Shown here in pieces: positions 1 through 11,215 of a stretch of DNA of 64,000 bases. How positions within the stretch are numbered: the stretch's first letter is position 1; every line of letters starts with the position of its first letter. The DNA is from Chryseobacterium indicum (GTDB taxonomy: Bacteria; Bacteroidota; Bacteroidia; Flavobacteriales; Weeksellaceae). The notes below the pieces were generated by a model that did not search any database, was not told the origin of the DNA, and saw nothing but the letters and a program-made list of their open reading frames with translations. Location of the stretch: assembly GCF_021504595.1 (NCBI RefSeq), contig NZ_JACSGT010000001.1, positions 3,178,578-3,242,577 on the forward strand, given 5' to 3'. Made by a program: the position numbers and the translations under genes.

Positions 1-2388
1 GATCAAACCAACCCTCTATCAGAAATCACGCACAAGCGTAGACTTTCTGCATTAGGACCTGGAGGTTTATCAAGAGAAAGAGCAGGTTTCGAGGTTCGAG
101 ACGTTCACCATACCCACTACGGAAGAATTTGTCCAATTGAAACTCCGGAAGGACCAAACATCGGTTTGATTTCATCTTTAGGTATTTATGCGAAAATCAA
201 CAGACTTGGTTTCATCGAAACTCCGTACAGAAAAGTAGAAAATGGTAAAATCGAGCTTAATGCAGATCCTATCTACTTAAATGCAGAAGACGAAGAATCT
301 AAAGTAATTGCTCAGGCAAACGTTGAATTGAGCGACAACGGTGAATTCGAAACAGACAGAATTATTGCAAGATTAGATGGTGACTATCCTGTAGTTGAGC
401 CATCTCAGGTAGACCTTATCGACGTTGCACCAAACCAGATCTCTGGTATCTCCGCTTCATTAATTCCTTTCTTGGAGCATGATGATGCGAACCGTGCGTT
501 GATGGGATCGAACATGATGCGTCAGGCAGTTCCTCTATTGAAGCCGCAGGCTCCGATCGTAGGTACAGGGCTTGAGCAGCAGGTTGCAAGAGATTCAAGA
601 ATCTTAATTAACGCTGAAGGTACAGGTACTGTAGAATATGTAGATGCCGACAGAATCGTTATTAAATATGAAAGAAGCGAAGACGAAGATTTAGTACAAT
701 TCGAGTCTGCTACTAAAACATATAACTTAACTAAGTTCAGAAAAACCAACCAGAGTACTACCATTACCCTAAGACCAAACGTAAGAGTAGGTGATGTAGT
801 GGAAAAAGGACAGGTGCTTTGCGACGGTTATGCTACTGAAAAAGGAGAATTGGCTCTTGGTAGAAACTTAGTGGTTGCGTTCATGCCTTGGAAAGGATAT
901 AACTTCGAGGATGCGATCGTAATCAACGAAAAAGTAGTTCGTGAAGACTGGTTTACTTCAATTCACGTGGATGAATATTCTCTTGAGGTTCGTGATACCA
1001 AATTAGGTATGGAAGAATTGACAGCAGATATTCCAAACGTTTCTGAAGAAGCTACTAAAGATCTTGACGAAAACGGTATGATCAGAATCGGTGCTGAAGT
1101 GAAGCCTGGAGATATCATGATTGGTAAAATTACTCCAAAAGGTGAATCTGACCCGACTCCTGAAGAAAAACTTCTTAGAGCAATCTTCGGTGACAAAGCC
1201 GGTGATGTAAAAGATGCTTCATTGAAAGCAGATTCATCATTAAGAGGTGTTGTTATTGACAAAAAATTGTTCTCAAGAAACATCAAAGATAAAAAGAAGA
1301 GAACTGAAGAAAAACTTAAGCTTGAAGAAATTGAAAACACTTACAAGGCTAAGTTTGATGATTTAAGAAATACTTTAATTGAAAAATTAAATACCCTTGT
1401 AAGCGGTAAAACTTCTCAGGGCGTGAAAAACGACCTTGATGAAGAAATCATCGGTAAAGGGGTGAAGTTCACTCACAAATTATTAACTTCAGTTGAAGAT
1501 TATGTAAACGTTAGCGGTTCAGACTGGACAGTTGATAACGATAAAAATGAATTAATCAAACAGTTAATTCACAACTACAAAATCAAGTACAACGATATTC
1601 AGGGAGTTAAAAACCGTGAGAAATTTGCAATTTCAATCGGAGACGAATTACCTGCAGGTATCATGAAGTTGGCTAAAGTGTACATCGCTAAGAAACGTAA
1701 ACTGAACGTAGGAGATAAAATGGCGGGTCGTCACGGTAACAAAGGTATCGTTTCGAGAATCGTTCGTGAAGAAGATATGCCATTCCTTGAAGACGGAACA
1801 CCGGTAGATATCGTATTGAATCCACTTGGAGTACCTTCGCGTATGAACATCGGTCAGATCTATGAAACAGTTCTTGGATGGGCTGGTCAGAAATTAGGAT
1901 TGAAGTTCGCGACACCAATCTTCGATGGAGCTAGCTTAGATCAGATTACGGAGTACACTGAGAAAGCAGGTCTTCCTAAATTCGGTCACACTCACCTTTA
2001 TGATGGGGGTACAGGAGAAAGATTTACTCAGGCTGCAACAGTAGGGGTAATCTATATGTTGAAACTGGGGCACATGGTTGATGATAAAATGCACGCACGT
2101 TCTATCGGTCCGTACTCATTGATTACTCAACAGCCGTTAGGAGGTAAAGCTCAGTTCGGAGGTCAGAGATTTGGAGAGATGGAGGTTTGGGCACTTGAAG
2201 CATTCGGTGCATCAAATATCCTGAGAGAGATCCTTACCGTGAAGTCGGATGACGTTATTGGTAGAGCGAAAACTTATGAAGCTATTGCAAAAGGTGAATC
2301 GATGCCTGAACCAGGTATTCCGGAATCCTTCAATGTACTGCTTCACGAGCTACAAGGTCTTGGATTAGACGTAAGACTAGAGGAATAA
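1..2388 (+). CDS. rpoB: RNA polymerase beta subunit, 5'-truncated by the window edge
   Basis: This is the C-terminal part of the beta subunit of core RNA polymerase. The frame is open from base 1, so the true start lies outside the window; a TTG at 166 is internal. The first codons are the rifampicin-binding cluster: D (1-3), H (31-33), R (40-42) and S (46-48) correspond to E. coli D516, H526, R529 and S531, all wild type. The conserved stretch [16 protein letters not shown] follows. Further on come the [18 protein letters not shown] active-site segment and a C-terminal clamp region ending GLDVRLEE. An 84-bp gap separates it from rpoC, as usual for a co-transcribed pair. Identification is certain. 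Confidence 0.98.
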   Translation, partial: DQTNPLSEITHKRRLSALGPGGLSRERAGFEVRDVHHTHYGRICPIETPEGPNIGLISSLGIYAKINRLGFIETPYRKVENGKIELNADPIYLNAEDEESKVIAQANVELSDNGEFETDRIIARLDGDYPVVEPSQVDLIDVAPNQISGISASLIPFLEHDDANRALMGSNMMRQAVPLLKPQAPIVGTGLEQQVARDSRILINAEGTGTVEYVDADRIVIKYERSEDEDLVQFESATKTYNLTKFRKTNQSTTITLRPNVRVGDVVEKGQVLCDGYATEKGELALGRNLVVAFMPWKGYNFEDAIVINEKVVREDWFTSIHVDEYSLEVRDTKLGMEELTADIPNVSEEATKDLDENGMIRIGAEVKPGDIMIGKITPKGESDPTPEEKLLRAIFGDKAGDVKDASLKADSSLRGVVIDKKLFSRNIKDKKKRTEEKLKLEEIENTYKAKFDDLRNTLIEKLNTLVSGKTSQGVKNDLDEEIIGKGVKFTHKLLTSVEDYVNVSGSDWTVDNDKNELIKQLIHNYKIKYNDIQGVKNREKFAISIGDELPAGIMKLAKVYIAKKRKLNVGDKMAGRHGNKGIVSRIVREEDMPFLEDGTPVDIVLNPLGVPSRMNIGQIYETVLGWAGQKLGLKFATPIFDGASLDQITEYTEKAGLPKFGHTHLYDGGTGERFTQAATVGVIYMLKLGHMVDDKMHARSIGPYSLITQQPLGGKAQFGGQRFGEMEVWALEAFGASNILREILTVKSDDVIGRAKTYEAIAKGESMPEPGIPESFNVLLHELQGLGLDVRLEE

Positions 2389-2411
2389 TTTTAAATTTTA
2401 AATTATAAATG

Positions 2412-2429
2412 CTGAATGGAGACATTCGG
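2412..2429 (+). other. rpoB-rpoC intercistronic hairpin with GNRA loop
   Basis: CTGAATG, GAGA, CATTCGG folds as a 7-bp stem (one G-T wobble) closed by a GNRA-type tetraloop, placed 24 bases after the rpoB stop. No T-run follows, so it is not an intrinsic terminator. It may be an mRNA processing or stability element; that role is inferred. Confidence 0.4.
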
Positions 2430-2433
2430 AAAT

Positions 2434-2468
2434 TAATCTAAAATCTAAAATCTAAAATTTAAAATCTA
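2434..2468 (+). repeat. 7-bp tandem repeat before rpoC
   Basis: Five consecutive 7-bp units of the form AAATCTA (units 1 and 4 each carry one substitution) fill the space directly before the rpoC start codon. It is a short simple-sequence repeat in an unstructured AT-rich leader. It could vary in copy number and alter rpoC translation, but nothing here shows that it does. Confidence 0.7.
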
Positions 2469-2472
2469 ACAA

Positions 2473-5400
2473 ATGTCAAATAAAAATAAATCAAGTAGAT
2501 TTAATAAAATAACCATCGGTTTAGCTTCACCCGAATCGATTCTTCAGGAATCGAGAGGGGAGGTTCTTAAGCCGGAAACTATTAACTACAGAACGCATAA
2601 GCCTGAAAGAGACGGTTTGTTCTGTGAAAAAATCTTCGGTCCTGTAAAGGATTACGAATGTGCTTGTGGTAAATACAAGAGAATTCGTTACAAAGGGATC
2701 GTTTGTGACCGTTGTGGAGTAGAAGTTACGGAGAAAAAAGTACGTAGAGAGAGAATCGGACATATCAATCTGGTAGTTCCAATTGCGCACATCTGGTATT
2801 TCCGTTCTTTACCAAACAAAATTGGTTACCTTTTAGGAATTCCTTCCAAGAAATTGGATATGATCATCTACTACGAAAGATATGTAGTGATCCAGCAGGG
2901 TATTGCTAAAAAATTAGACGGTTCTGATTTCGAAAATATGGAGTTCTTAACTGAAGAAGAGTACCTTGATATCATGGAAACTCTTCCGATTGAGAACCAG
3001 TATCTTGATGATTCTGATCCGAACAAATTCATCGCTAAGATGGGTGCGGAAGCGGTTGAAGAATTATTAAAAAGAATCGATCTTGATGCATTGTCTTTCG
3101 ACCTGAGACACAAAGCACACAACGAAGGTTCAAAACAAAGAAGAACTGAGGCTTTAAAAAGATTGAACGTTGTAGAAGCATTAAGAGGTGCTAATACAAG
3201 AATGATCAACAAGCCTGAGTGGATGATTATGCGTGTGCTTCCGGTTATCCCGCCAGAACTAAGACCATTGGTTCCGTTGGATGGTGGACGTTTCGCGACT
3301 TCCGATTTGAATGACCTTTACAGAAGAGTTATTATCAGAAATAATCGTTTGAAGAGATTATTGGAGATCAAAGCTCCGGAAGTAATCTTAAGAAACGAGA
3401 AGCGTATGCTTCAGGAATCAGTAGATTCATTATTCGATAACACAAGAAAATCTTCAGCAGTAAAATCTGAATCAAACAGACCATTGAAATCACTTTCAGA
3501 TTCATTGAAAGGTAAGCAGGGGCGTTTCCGTCAGAACTTATTAGGAAAAAGAGTAGATTACTCTGCGCGTTCCGTAATTGTTGTAGGTCCGAACTTACAG
3601 CTTCACGAGTGTGGTATTCCTAAAGATATGGCTGCGGAACTTTACAAACCGTTCATCATTAGAAAACTAATTGAAAGAGGAATTGTAAAAACAGTAAAAT
3701 CTGCAAAGAGAATTATCGATAGAAAAGAGCCGGTAGTTTATGATATCCTTGAAAACGTGATGAAAGGTCACCCTGTTCTACTGAACAGAGCACCTACGCT
3801 TCACAGACTGGGTATTCAGGCTTTCCAGCCTAAGATGATCGAAGGTAAGGCAATCCAGCTGCACCCGTTGGTAACAACAGCATTCAACGCCGATTTCGAC
3901 GGTGACCAGATGGCGGTACACTTACCGTTAGGTCCTGAAGCGATCCTTGAAGCGCAGTTATTAATGCTAGGTTCTCAAAACATCCTGAACCCTGCAAACG
4001 GTTCTCCAATTACAGTACCTTCTCAGGACATGGTTCTTGGTCTTTATTTCATGACCAAAGAATTGAGTTCTACAGAAGATATGAAAGTAAAAGGTGAAGG
4101 TCTTGCATTCTATTCTCCTGAAGAAGCGGAAATCGCTTATGCTGAAGGAAGAGTATCTTTAAATGCTAAAGTAAGATGTAGACTTCCTGTAAAAGAAGAC
4201 GGACAAATCGTTACAAGATTGATCGAAACTTCTGTGGGTAGAATTTTATTCAACCAGATTGTACCGAAGCAGGTAGGTTATATTAATGAACTTCTTACGA
4301 AGAAATCATTAAGAAACGTTATCGGTAAGATCCTTGCAGATACAGATTTCCCTACAACTGTGAAGTTCCTGGATGCAATGAAAGACTTAGGATACTCAAA
4401 CGCATTCAAAGGAGGTCTTTCTTTCTCATTAGGAGACATCGTGGTTCCTGTTGAGAAAAAGCAAATGATTGCACAATCAATCGAAACTGTAGACGAAATT
4501 AGAGCTAACTATAACATGGGTCTAATTACAGATACAGAACGTTATAATCAGGTAATTGACGTTTGGACAAATACCAACGCAGGATTAACGGAAATGATCA
4601 TGAGCAGAATGAAAACTGACCAAGGTGGTTTCAACTCTGTATACATGATGCTTGATTCCGGAGCGAGGGGTTCTAAAGAACAGATCCGTCAGTTATCAGG
4701 GATGAGAGGTTTGATGGCAAAACCGCAGAAAGCTGGTTCTACCGGTGCGGAGATCATCGAAAACCCGATTCTTGCAAACTTTAAAGAAGGTCTTTCAATT
4801 CTAGAATACTTTATCTCTACCCACGGTGCCCGTAAAGGTCTTGCGGATACCGCTCTTAAGACTGCCGATGCAGGATACTTAACGAGAAGATTGGTAGACG
4901 TTGCACAGGATGTTATCGTTACAGAAGACGACTGTGGAACGCTGAGAGGTACAGAAGTTACCGCACTTAAGAAAAATGACGAGATTGTTGAAAGAATTTC
5001 AGAAAGAATCTTAGGTAGAGTATCATTACATAATATTTATGATCCTGAAACTGACGAATTAATTGCAGAAGCAGATCAGGTAATCACTGAATCATTCGCG
5101 AAGAGAATTGAAGAAGCTGGATTAGAAGCAGTTGAAGTTCGTTCGCCACTTACTTGTGAGGCTAAAAAAGGGATCTGTGCAAAATGCTACGGTAGAAACT
5201 TGGCAACAGGTAAAATGATTCACATGGGTGAAGCGGTAGGTGTAATTGCAGCACAATCCATCGGGGAACCGGGAACTCAGCTTACGTTGAGAACTTTCCA
5301 CCAGGGGGGGACTGCAGGAAACGTATCAGAAAACCCGTCAATTGTTGCAAGAAGAGACGGTATCGTTGAAATGGACGAGGTAAGAACAATTACTTCTGAA

Positions 5401-6738
5401 GATGAAAACGGTAATACTGCTGAAGTGGTAGTTTCTCGTTCAACAGAATTCAGATTAGTTGCTGATAACGAGTCAAGAACTCCGTTAATGGTGGCTAACG
5501 TACCTTACGGTTCCATATTATCTGTGAAGCCGGGTGATAAAGTGAAGAAAGGTGATGTAATCTGTAAGTGGGATCCGTACAACGCGGTTATCATTGCAGA
5601 AACCGCAGGTAAGGTAGAATACGAAGACATTATCCAAGGGGTATCATTCCAGTTGGAGATTGACGAACAGACAGGATTTGAGGAGAAAGTAATCTCTGAA
5701 TCCAGAAATAAAAAAGCCGTACCAACCTTGAAGGTGGTAGATTCTAAAGGGGTTGAGCAGAAAGCATACAACTTACCGGTAGGAGCCCACTTAATGGTAA
5801 ACGATGGTGAAAAAATTAAGGCTGGTAAAGTCTTAATCAAAATCCCGAGAAAATCTGCAAAAGCAGGGGATATCACCGGAGGACTTCCGAGAGTTACCGA
5901 ATTATTCGAAGCAAGAAACCCTTCAAACCCGGCGGTTGTTACAGAAATCGATGGGGTAGTTTCTTACGGAAAAATCAAGAGAGGTAACCGAGAATTGATC
6001 GTTGAAGCTAAAACAGGAGAGAGAAAAATTTATTTAGTTAAATTATCCAACCAGATTTTAGTACAGGAGAATGACTTCGTAAGAGCTGGTTCACCACTTT
6101 CTGACGGTTCTATTACTCCGGACGATATCTTAAGAATCAAAGGTCCAACTGCGGTTCAGGAATATTTAGTAAACGAAATTCAGGAAGTTTACCGTTTGCA
6201 AGGGGTAAAAATCGACGACAAGCACTTCGAAATCATCGTAAGACAGATGATGACGAAAGTATCTATCGTTGATGGAGGTGATACTCAATTCCTTGAAGGT
6301 GCTCTTGAACACAAGTATGATTTCTTGGAAGAGAATAACAGAGTATTCGGTCTTAAAGTAGTAGTTGATGCCGGAGATTCTAAAGTATTCCTGCCGGGAC
6401 AGATGATTACTGCAAGAGAATTAAGAGACGAAAACTCCAAACTGAAGCGTGAAGATTTAGCTTTAGTAGAAGTAAGAGAAGCTTTACCGGCTACAGCAAC
6501 TCCTGTATTACAGGGGATCACAAGAGCAGCTCTTCAGACGAAATCCTTCATGTCTGCAGCATCGTTCCAGGAAACGACTAAAGTTCTTAACGAAGCAGCA
6601 GTTGCCGGAAAAGTAGATGATCTTAACGGTCTTAAAGAAAATGTAATTGTAGGACACAGAATTCCTGCAGGTACAGGTCTTAAAGAATACCAAAATGTGA
6701 TCGTAGGTTCTAAAAAAGAATTCGAAGATCTTAACTAA
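2473..6738 (+). CDS. rpoC: RNA polymerase beta' subunit
   Basis: Catalytic subunit of RNA polymerase, 1421 residues, full length for Bacteroidota. The N-terminal zinc site is C63, C65, C78 and C81. The Mg-binding active-site motif NADFDGD is at residues 472-478 with D474, D476 and D478. The second zinc site is C821, C895, C902 and C905. The bridge/trigger region ([16 protein letters not shown]) is intact. The start ATG lies just after the 7-bp repeat tract, and there is no strong Shine-Dalgarno sequence, as is normal in this phylum. The gene is transcribed with rpoB. Confidence 0.98.
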   Translation: MSNKNKSSRFNKITIGLASPESILQESRGEVLKPETINYRTHKPERDGLFCEKIFGPVKDYECACGKYKRIRYKGIVCDRCGVEVTEKKVRRERIGHINLVVPIAHIWYFRSLPNKIGYLLGIPSKKLDMIIYYERYVVIQQGIAKKLDGSDFENMEFLTEEEYLDIMETLPIENQYLDDSDPNKFIAKMGAEAVEELLKRIDLDALSFDLRHKAHNEGSKQRRTEALKRLNVVEALRGANTRMINKPEWMIMRVLPVIPPELRPLVPLDGGRFATSDLNDLYRRVIIRNNRLKRLLEIKAPEVILRNEKRMLQESVDSLFDNTRKSSAVKSESNRPLKSLSDSLKGKQGRFRQNLLGKRVDYSARSVIVVGPNLQLHECGIPKDMAAELYKPFIIRKLIERGIVKTVKSAKRIIDRKEPVVYDILENVMKGHPVLLNRAPTLHRLGIQAFQPKMIEGKAIQLHPLVTTAFNADFDGDQMAVHLPLGPEAILEAQLLMLGSQNILNPANGSPITVPSQDMVLGLYFMTKELSSTEDMKVKGEGLAFYSPEEAEIAYAEGRVSLNAKVRCRLPVKEDGQIVTRLIETSVGRILFNQIVPKQVGYINELLTKKSLRNVIGKILADTDFPTTVKFLDAMKDLGYSNAFKGGLSFSLGDIVVPVEKKQMIAQSIETVDEIRANYNMGLITDTERYNQVIDVWTNTNAGLTEMIMSRMKTDQGGFNSVYMMLDSGARGSKEQIRQLSGMRGLMAKPQKAGSTGAEIIENPILANFKEGLSILEYFISTHGARKGLADTALKTADAGYLTRRLVDVAQDVIVTEDDCGTLRGTEVTALKKNDEIVERISERILGRVSLHNIYDPETDELIAEADQVITESFAKRIEEAGLEAVEVRSPLTCEAKKGICAKCYGRNLATGKMIHMGEAVGVIAAQSIGEPGTQLTLRTFHQGGTAGNVSENPSIVARRDGIVEMDEVRTITSEDENGNTAEVVVSRSTEFRLVADNESRTPLMVANVPYGSILSVKPGDKVKKGDVICKWDPYNAVIIAETAGKVEYEDIIQGVSFQLEIDEQTGFEEKVISESRNKKAVPTLKVVDSKGVEQKAYNLPVGAHLMVNDGEKIKAGKVLIKIPRKSAKAGDITGGLPRVTELFEARNPSNPAVVTEIDGVVSYGKIKRGNRELIVEAKTGERKIYLVKLSNQILVQENDFVRAGSPLSDGSITPDDILRIKGPTAVQEYLVNEIQEVYRLQGVKIDDKHFEIIVRQMMTKVSIVDGGDTQFLEGALEHKYDFLEENNRVFGLKVVVDAGDSKVFLPGQMITARELRDENSKLKREDLALVEVREALPATATPVLQGITRAALQTKSFMSAASFQETTKVLNEAAVAGKVDDLNGLKENVIVGHRIPAGTGLKEYQNVIVGSKKEFEDLN

Positions 6739-6825
6739 AAATAATGATTCGGAAATTTGAGGTTTGAATTTATTTTTATATTTTCACAACCTCAAAAATT
6801 TCGAATAAAAAAATATTTTATAACA

Positions 6826-7131
6826 ATGGACAACAATCAAAATCCACAAGACGGAAACATCAACATCGAATTAAACGAAATGGTAGCAGCTGGTATCTAT
6901 GCTAATTTAGCTTTGGTAAACCACTCTCCATCTGAGTTTGTAGTAGATTTCATCCAGTTAATGCCGGGAGTACAGCAGGCTAAAGTAAGATCAAGAGTTA
7001 TTCTTGCTCCGCTTCACGCAAAAAGAGTACTTTCTGCTCTTCAGCAAAATATTGCTAATTATGAGCAGCAATTTGGAGAAATTAAAGAAGTTGAACCTTT
7101 CGTATTAGGAGGAAACAACGTAAACGCTTAA
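6826..7131 (+). CDS. DUF3467 family protein
   Basis: A small (101 aa) cytoplasmic protein that matches the DUF3467 family found downstream of rpoC in many flavobacteria. The start chosen is the ATG at 6826 (MDNNQNPQDG); an in-frame TTG at 6757 would add 23 residues of unlike, phenylalanine-rich sequence and is rejected. The body has two conserved stretches, one around NHSPSEFVVDFIQLMPG and one around SRVILAPLHAKR. Its function is unknown. It lies 87 bp after rpoC and ahead of a strong terminator, so it is probably the last gene of the rpoBC transcript. Confidence 0.9.
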   Translation: MDNNQNPQDGNINIELNEMVAAGIYANLALVNHSPSEFVVDFIQLMPGVQQAKVRSRVILAPLHAKRVLSALQQNIANYEQQFGEIKEVEPFVLGGNNVNA

Positions 7132-7153
7132 GATTTACTCTAAAAAATAAAAG

Positions 7154-7184
7154 AATGCCTCAATTTTTATTGAGGCATTTTTTT
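7154..7184 (+). terminator. Intrinsic terminator after the rpoBC-DUF3467 operon
   Basis: A perfect 11-bp stem (7154-7164 with 7169-7179), loop TTTT, followed by a run of seven T. It ends the rpoB-rpoC-DUF3467 transcript. Confidence 0.93.
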
Positions 7185-7279
7185 ATAACTCTATTTAACA
7201 TAATAATTGATTTTGCTTTTTTTATTGAATTATTTTACATAATTTATAAATTTTTATAATATTATTTGTGCATATGATT

Positions 7280-7287
7280 TATATTTG
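7280..7287 (+). promoter_or_regulatory. Promoter -7 box (TATATTTG) of the BNR/T9SS gene
   Basis: Exact match to the Bacteroidota -7 consensus TAnnTTTG, 14 bp before the ATG at 7302. No good -33 TTG lies at the usual distance of about 19-21 bp, so strength is uncertain. Confidence 0.55.
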
Positions 7288-7301
7288 TAAAAAATGTAAA
7301 A

Positions 7302-10136
7302 ATGAAACGATATACTATTCTTGGCATTATGTTATGCATAACCGGAAATATATATGCACAAGATAAAACGCTTCAGGCAAATCAAAAGCATCTTCAGGAA
7401 TTATACTCCAAATATCAGAAAAACTTAAAAAAACAGCATAAATTATCGAAGTCTGCGGGAATTCCACCTAATCCTTATAACGAAGAAGATTTCAAGAGAA
7501 CGATGGATCCTGTAACGGGTGAAAATAATTTTGGTTCTCTTGCGAAGCTGAGTGAAGAAATTGCTCAGGGGAAATATGCACCAACTGGTCCTATGTCTTT
7601 TATTAACAGGGGAGGATCTTCTACCAATAAGATCGTTAACGAACCGTGGATTGAAAGAGGACCGTACAGTGTAGGCGGAAGAACGCGTGCTATTATGTAT
7701 GATCCGAATGATCCTACAGGAAAGAGAGTTTTTGCGGGAGGTGTTTCAGGAGGACTTTGGGTAAATCAGGATCCTTCGGTAAGCACAAATGAATGGACTC
7801 CAATAAGCACTTTCTGGGCGAATACTTCTATATCATCCATTGCTTATGATCCAAATAATCCACAAATAATATATGTGGGAACAGGAGAATCCTGTACTGC
7901 GGATGCAATAGGTTCAGGAATATGGAAGTCAACTAACGGAGGAAGTACATGGACACAGATTTTTACCGTTACTCCGACCTATTCTGGTAACGTAAGAAGT
8001 GGAAATTTTTACATCAATGATATCAAAGTAAGAAACAATGGCGGAGTTTCGGAAGTTTATGCCGGTGTAAGCGGTAATTATAGTGATGGAACATTTCAGG
8101 GTTTAAGTCAGGCAGGATTATATAAATCTACCGACGGAGGTGCGACCTTTACAAAAAATACAAGTTTACTGGCAACAAGTACAACTACCAATCTGCCGAG
8201 TACCATAGGTTATTCTATTCAACAGATAGAAATTGGTGCTGATAATTCTGTTTGGGTGTCTACGAGATCTTCAAGATATTCTACTATAGATTCAGGTGGA
8301 AGAATTTTAAAATCTACAGATGGAAATACTTTCAGTGTAGTTTACAATGTCGGAAATTCCGGTGCGAGAGTTAATTTTACGCTTTCCAGAACAGATGCCA
8401 ACAAAGTTTACGCACTCATGCAGGGAGCAAACAGTACTTCTGAACCTGTTCGTATTGTGAGATCTACGGACGGTGGAACAACATGGCAGGCAACAAATGA
8501 TGCCACTCCGGTTATCACGCTTCCGGCAGCAACAGATACAGCAATTCCGGCAAACGATTTTACAAGAGGGCAGTCTTTCTATGATCTTATTATCGCTACA
8601 GATCCTTTGGATGATAATACAGTTTATATAGGAGGAGTTGATCTGTATAAATCTACAAACGGAGCAGCAAACTGGACGCAGATTTCAAAATGGTCGAACA
8701 ATAATAACATGGCTGCGTTACAGGTTTCTCAGGTACACGCAGATCAGCATGAAATAGTTTTTAATCCTTTTAATAACTATTCTACCAATCAGATGATGTT
8801 TGGAAATGATGGAGGAATTTATTTTGCGGCAAATAAAAATACTATTGCAACCACATCAGGTTTTGCTGCAAGAAACACAAGATACAACGTTACCCAGTTT
8901 TATACTGCTATGCTGAATCCTATTAAAACACCTTCTAATGAAGAACTTTTAGCGGGAGCTCAGGATAATGGTTCCTGGTGGTTATATGGTGCTCCACAGG
9001 CGAATAATTTCTTAACCAGTCAGTCCGCTACAGGTGGAGACGGAATGTATACGGAATATGACGATCAGGATAATTATGAAATTGCGAGTTATGTGTACAA
9101 TAATCACTATCTGTTAACGAGCAGTAGTTATTATCTTATTTCTTCAAGTACTAACAGAGATAATTATGGACATTTTACTAACGAAATTGCTCTGGACAGA
9201 ATAAATAATGTATTCTATTCTTACCGTTCAGGATTAACTATTTTCAGAACTCCCGGCTTATCGGCAACAGCTACGACATTTACCAATACTACAATGACTG
9301 TGGGAACTGCACAGACAAACGAGCAGATTTCATGGATGAAGGTTTCTCCTTATACAACAGCTTCTACAACACTATTTGTAGGAACTAATTTAGGAAGAAT
9401 TATCAAGGTTACAAATGCAAATACGACATCGTATGCGTCTACTGTACTTACAACACCCGCTGCGGGAACCATTTCTGATATCGAATTCGGAAAAAATGAA
9501 AATGAGATTATGGTAACATTATCCAACTATAATCTTACAAGTGTATTCTTTTCTACAGACGGAGGAACAACTTGGCAAAATAAAGAAGGAAATCTTCCTG
9601 ACATGCCGGTAAGAACAATTCTTGGAAATCCTGATGACGCTAATGAAGTAATTCTGGGAACAGAAATGGGAGTTTGGGGAACTACCAATTTCCTTTCTGC
9701 ATCGCCAACCTGGTCTTCTATCAGTGGAAATATCGGAAATGTAAGAGTTACCAATTTAGATTACAGACCTACAACAAGAACCGTTTTGGTTTCTACCTAT
9801 GGAAGAGGAGCATGGACTACTCAGAATACAACCGTTACTTTAGCCACTGGCGATGTAAAAAGTAAAAACAACGAAACGAGAATATACCCTAACCCTTCAA
9901 AAGGGATTTCACACATAAGATTTGATTCTGCTAAATACAATACAGTTGATATCAGTATCTTTGATGCTTCAGGAAGACTGGTTTACAGCAAAAAGAATGT
10001 GAAATCTGATGAAGAATTCGGTCAGAGATTAACTCCGGGGAATTACATCCTGAAAGCTGAATCCAAAGGAACAATTGTTTACAGCGGAAACTATCTGGTT
10101 TTAGGGAAAGTAAATGATGACGGAGATGACGATTAA
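7302..10136 (+). CDS. Secreted BNR/sortilin-like beta-propeller protein with T9SS type A sorting domain
   Basis: A 944-residue exported protein. Residues 1-19 form a Sec signal peptide (cleavage before QDKT). The middle carries at least six Asp-box motifs of the S-T-D/N-G-G-x-T-W type, as in BNR/VPS10-like propellers. The C-terminal ~80 residues are a T9SS type A sorting domain (IYPNPSKG, then FDASGRLV, then LTPGNYILK), so the protein should be exported across the outer membrane and anchored or released. Unusually, the domain is followed by an acidic tail, NDDGDDD. Substrate is unknown. It is followed after 3 bp by a lipoprotein gene, suggesting one transcript. Confidence 0.85.
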   Translation: MKRYTILGIMLCITGNIYAQDKTLQANQKHLQELYSKYQKNLKKQHKLSKSAGIPPNPYNEEDFKRTMDPVTGENNFGSLAKLSEEIAQGKYAPTGPMSFINRGGSSTNKIVNEPWIERGPYSVGGRTRAIMYDPNDPTGKRVFAGGVSGGLWVNQDPSVSTNEWTPISTFWANTSISSIAYDPNNPQIIYVGTGESCTADAIGSGIWKSTNGGSTWTQIFTVTPTYSGNVRSGNFYINDIKVRNNGGVSEVYAGVSGNYSDGTFQGLSQAGLYKSTDGGATFTKNTSLLATSTTTNLPSTIGYSIQQIEIGADNSVWVSTRSSRYSTIDSGGRILKSTDGNTFSVVYNVGNSGARVNFTLSRTDANKVYALMQGANSTSEPVRIVRSTDGGTTWQATNDATPVITLPAATDTAIPANDFTRGQSFYDLIIATDPLDDNTVYIGGVDLYKSTNGAANWTQISKWSNNNNMAALQVSQVHADQHEIVFNPFNNYSTNQMMFGNDGGIYFAANKNTIATTSGFAARNTRYNVTQFYTAMLNPIKTPSNEELLAGAQDNGSWWLYGAPQANNFLTSQSATGGDGMYTEYDDQDNYEIASYVYNNHYLLTSSSYYLISSSTNRDNYGHFTNEIALDRINNVFYSYRSGLTIFRTPGLSATATTFTNTTMTVGTAQTNEQISWMKVSPYTTASTTLFVGTNLGRIIKVTNANTTSYASTVLTTPAAGTISDIEFGKNENEIMVTLSNYNLTSVFFSTDGGTTWQNKEGNLPDMPVRTILGNPDDANEVILGTEMGVWGTTNFLSASPTWSSISGNIGNVRVTNLDYRPTTRTVLVSTYGRGAWTTQNTTVTLATGDVKSKNNETRIYPNPSKGISHIRFDSAKYNTVDISIFDASGRLVYSKKNVKSDEEFGQRLTPGNYILKAESKGTIVYSGNYLVLGKVNDDGDDD

Positions 10137-10139
10137 AAA

Positions 10140-10619
10140 ATGAACAATCAGCTATTGATAATTATATTTTGGATACTGGCGTTTTCCTGTAAAGCGCCGG
10201 TTTCCTCATTTTATCAGGGTAATGTAACTTTAGTTTCTGCAGAAAAAACAGAATGGTTCGGCGGAAGACCCGGCATAAGAGGGACTTTATACACTGTAGC
10301 TTTAAAATTAAAAAACAGTAAAGATCGTATTACTGTAAAATCTTTCAAAGCTGAAGGCAATGTGTTGAAGTTTGCACAGTCTGTTTCAGGAAATACAATA
10401 ACTGTAAAAGGTAACTTTCAAAAACCGGACGAGATCAATAATCTGGAATATTCACCTTCCGGATCTGCAGCTGTAAAATCTGAAAAAACGATTTCTTCAA
10501 ACCCAAAAGAAAACTGGATAGAATACACCGTAAAAGATTCTGATAAAAGTTACAAAATCAATATCCCAAAATTCACTTTGGTAGAACCAGAGGGAGAACT
10601 CATCCCCCGAAGACAATAA
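10140..10619 (+). CDS. Hypothetical lipoprotein
   Basis: 159 residues with an N-terminal hydrophobic segment ending in a lipobox (AFSC, Cys17), so it is predicted to be a membrane-anchored lipoprotein. The mature part is rich in Lys and Ser and has no recognised domain. It begins three bases after the stop of the BNR/T9SS gene, so the two are very likely co-transcribed. A role as an accessory to the secreted neighbour is only an inference from position. Confidence 0.65.
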   Translation: MNNQLLIIIFWILAFSCKAPVSSFYQGNVTLVSAEKTEWFGGRPGIRGTLYTVALKLKNSKDRITVKSFKAEGNVLKFAQSVSGNTITVKGNFQKPDEINNLEYSPSGSAAVKSEKTISSNPKENWIEYTVKDSDKSYKINIPKFTLVEPEGELIPRRQ

Positions 10620-10625
10620 ATTTTT

Positions 10626-11180
10626 TTGCACAAAAAACTGTTTTTCATATTTCTGTTTATTCCTTTCATGATCGTATTGATGAATATGATCTATCCTTTT
10701 GTTTCCTACATTAAAACCAAAATTTATGAAACAACACAATATCATATTTTAAATCATAAATTGGATGCAGCAGAAACCATTTATTTTTCTGAGAAAGAAA
10801 TTCTAAATGCCGAATGGAAAGAAGAAAAAGAATTTACATTAAACGGATTTTCTTACGATATCATTAAAGTTGATCTTAAAAACGGCGAAAAATACTATCA
10901 CTGCTATTTTGATAAAAAAGATATTGTTATTGATTCAATCTTAAAATTTTCAGAATTTTTTGCAGCTAAAAAAATAGGGGCATGGAGACATTTTAATTCA
11001 CCTTTTCAGCATAAGAAAATCATAAAAACATCCAGCTTTTATACTTTTTTCGAAGCAGAAAAACTTCATTTTTTTATCTTTTATTTCAGACCGAAATCAG
11101 ATTATCTTAAAAGATTAGAAAATGCATATTATCTGTCCGTTATTATTCCGCCTCCGGAAAAAAGTTTTATCTCATCATAA
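10626..11180 (+). CDS. Hypothetical membrane-anchored protein
   Basis: 184 residues with one N-terminal transmembrane segment (about residues 4-27) and a soluble, Lys- and Phe-rich remainder. The longest frame starts at a TTG six bases after the preceding stop; an ATG at 10669 is the alternative and would leave only part of the hydrophobic segment, so the TTG is preferred. No family recognised. It is the third gene in a same-strand run with the BNR/T9SS and lipoprotein genes. Confidence 0.55.
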   Translation: MHKKLFFIFLFIPFMIVLMNMIYPFVSYIKTKIYETTQYHILNHKLDAAETIYFSEKEILNAEWKEEKEFTLNGFSYDIIKVDLKNGEKYYHCYFDKKDIVIDSILKFSEFFAAKKIGAWRHFNSPFQHKKIIKTSSFYTFFEAEKLHFFIFYFRPKSDYLKRLENAYYLSVIIPPPEKSFISS

Positions 11181-11215
11181 ACTTTTAAACGACAAATAAT
11201 TAATTTTTAAAATCA

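Noticed and set aside
963..1340. Minus-strand frame within rpoB
   Set aside because: Serine-rich antisense shadow created by rpoB codon use.
6757..6825. TTG start for the DUF3467 gene
   Set aside because: Adds 23 unlike residues; the ATG at 6826 matches the family start.
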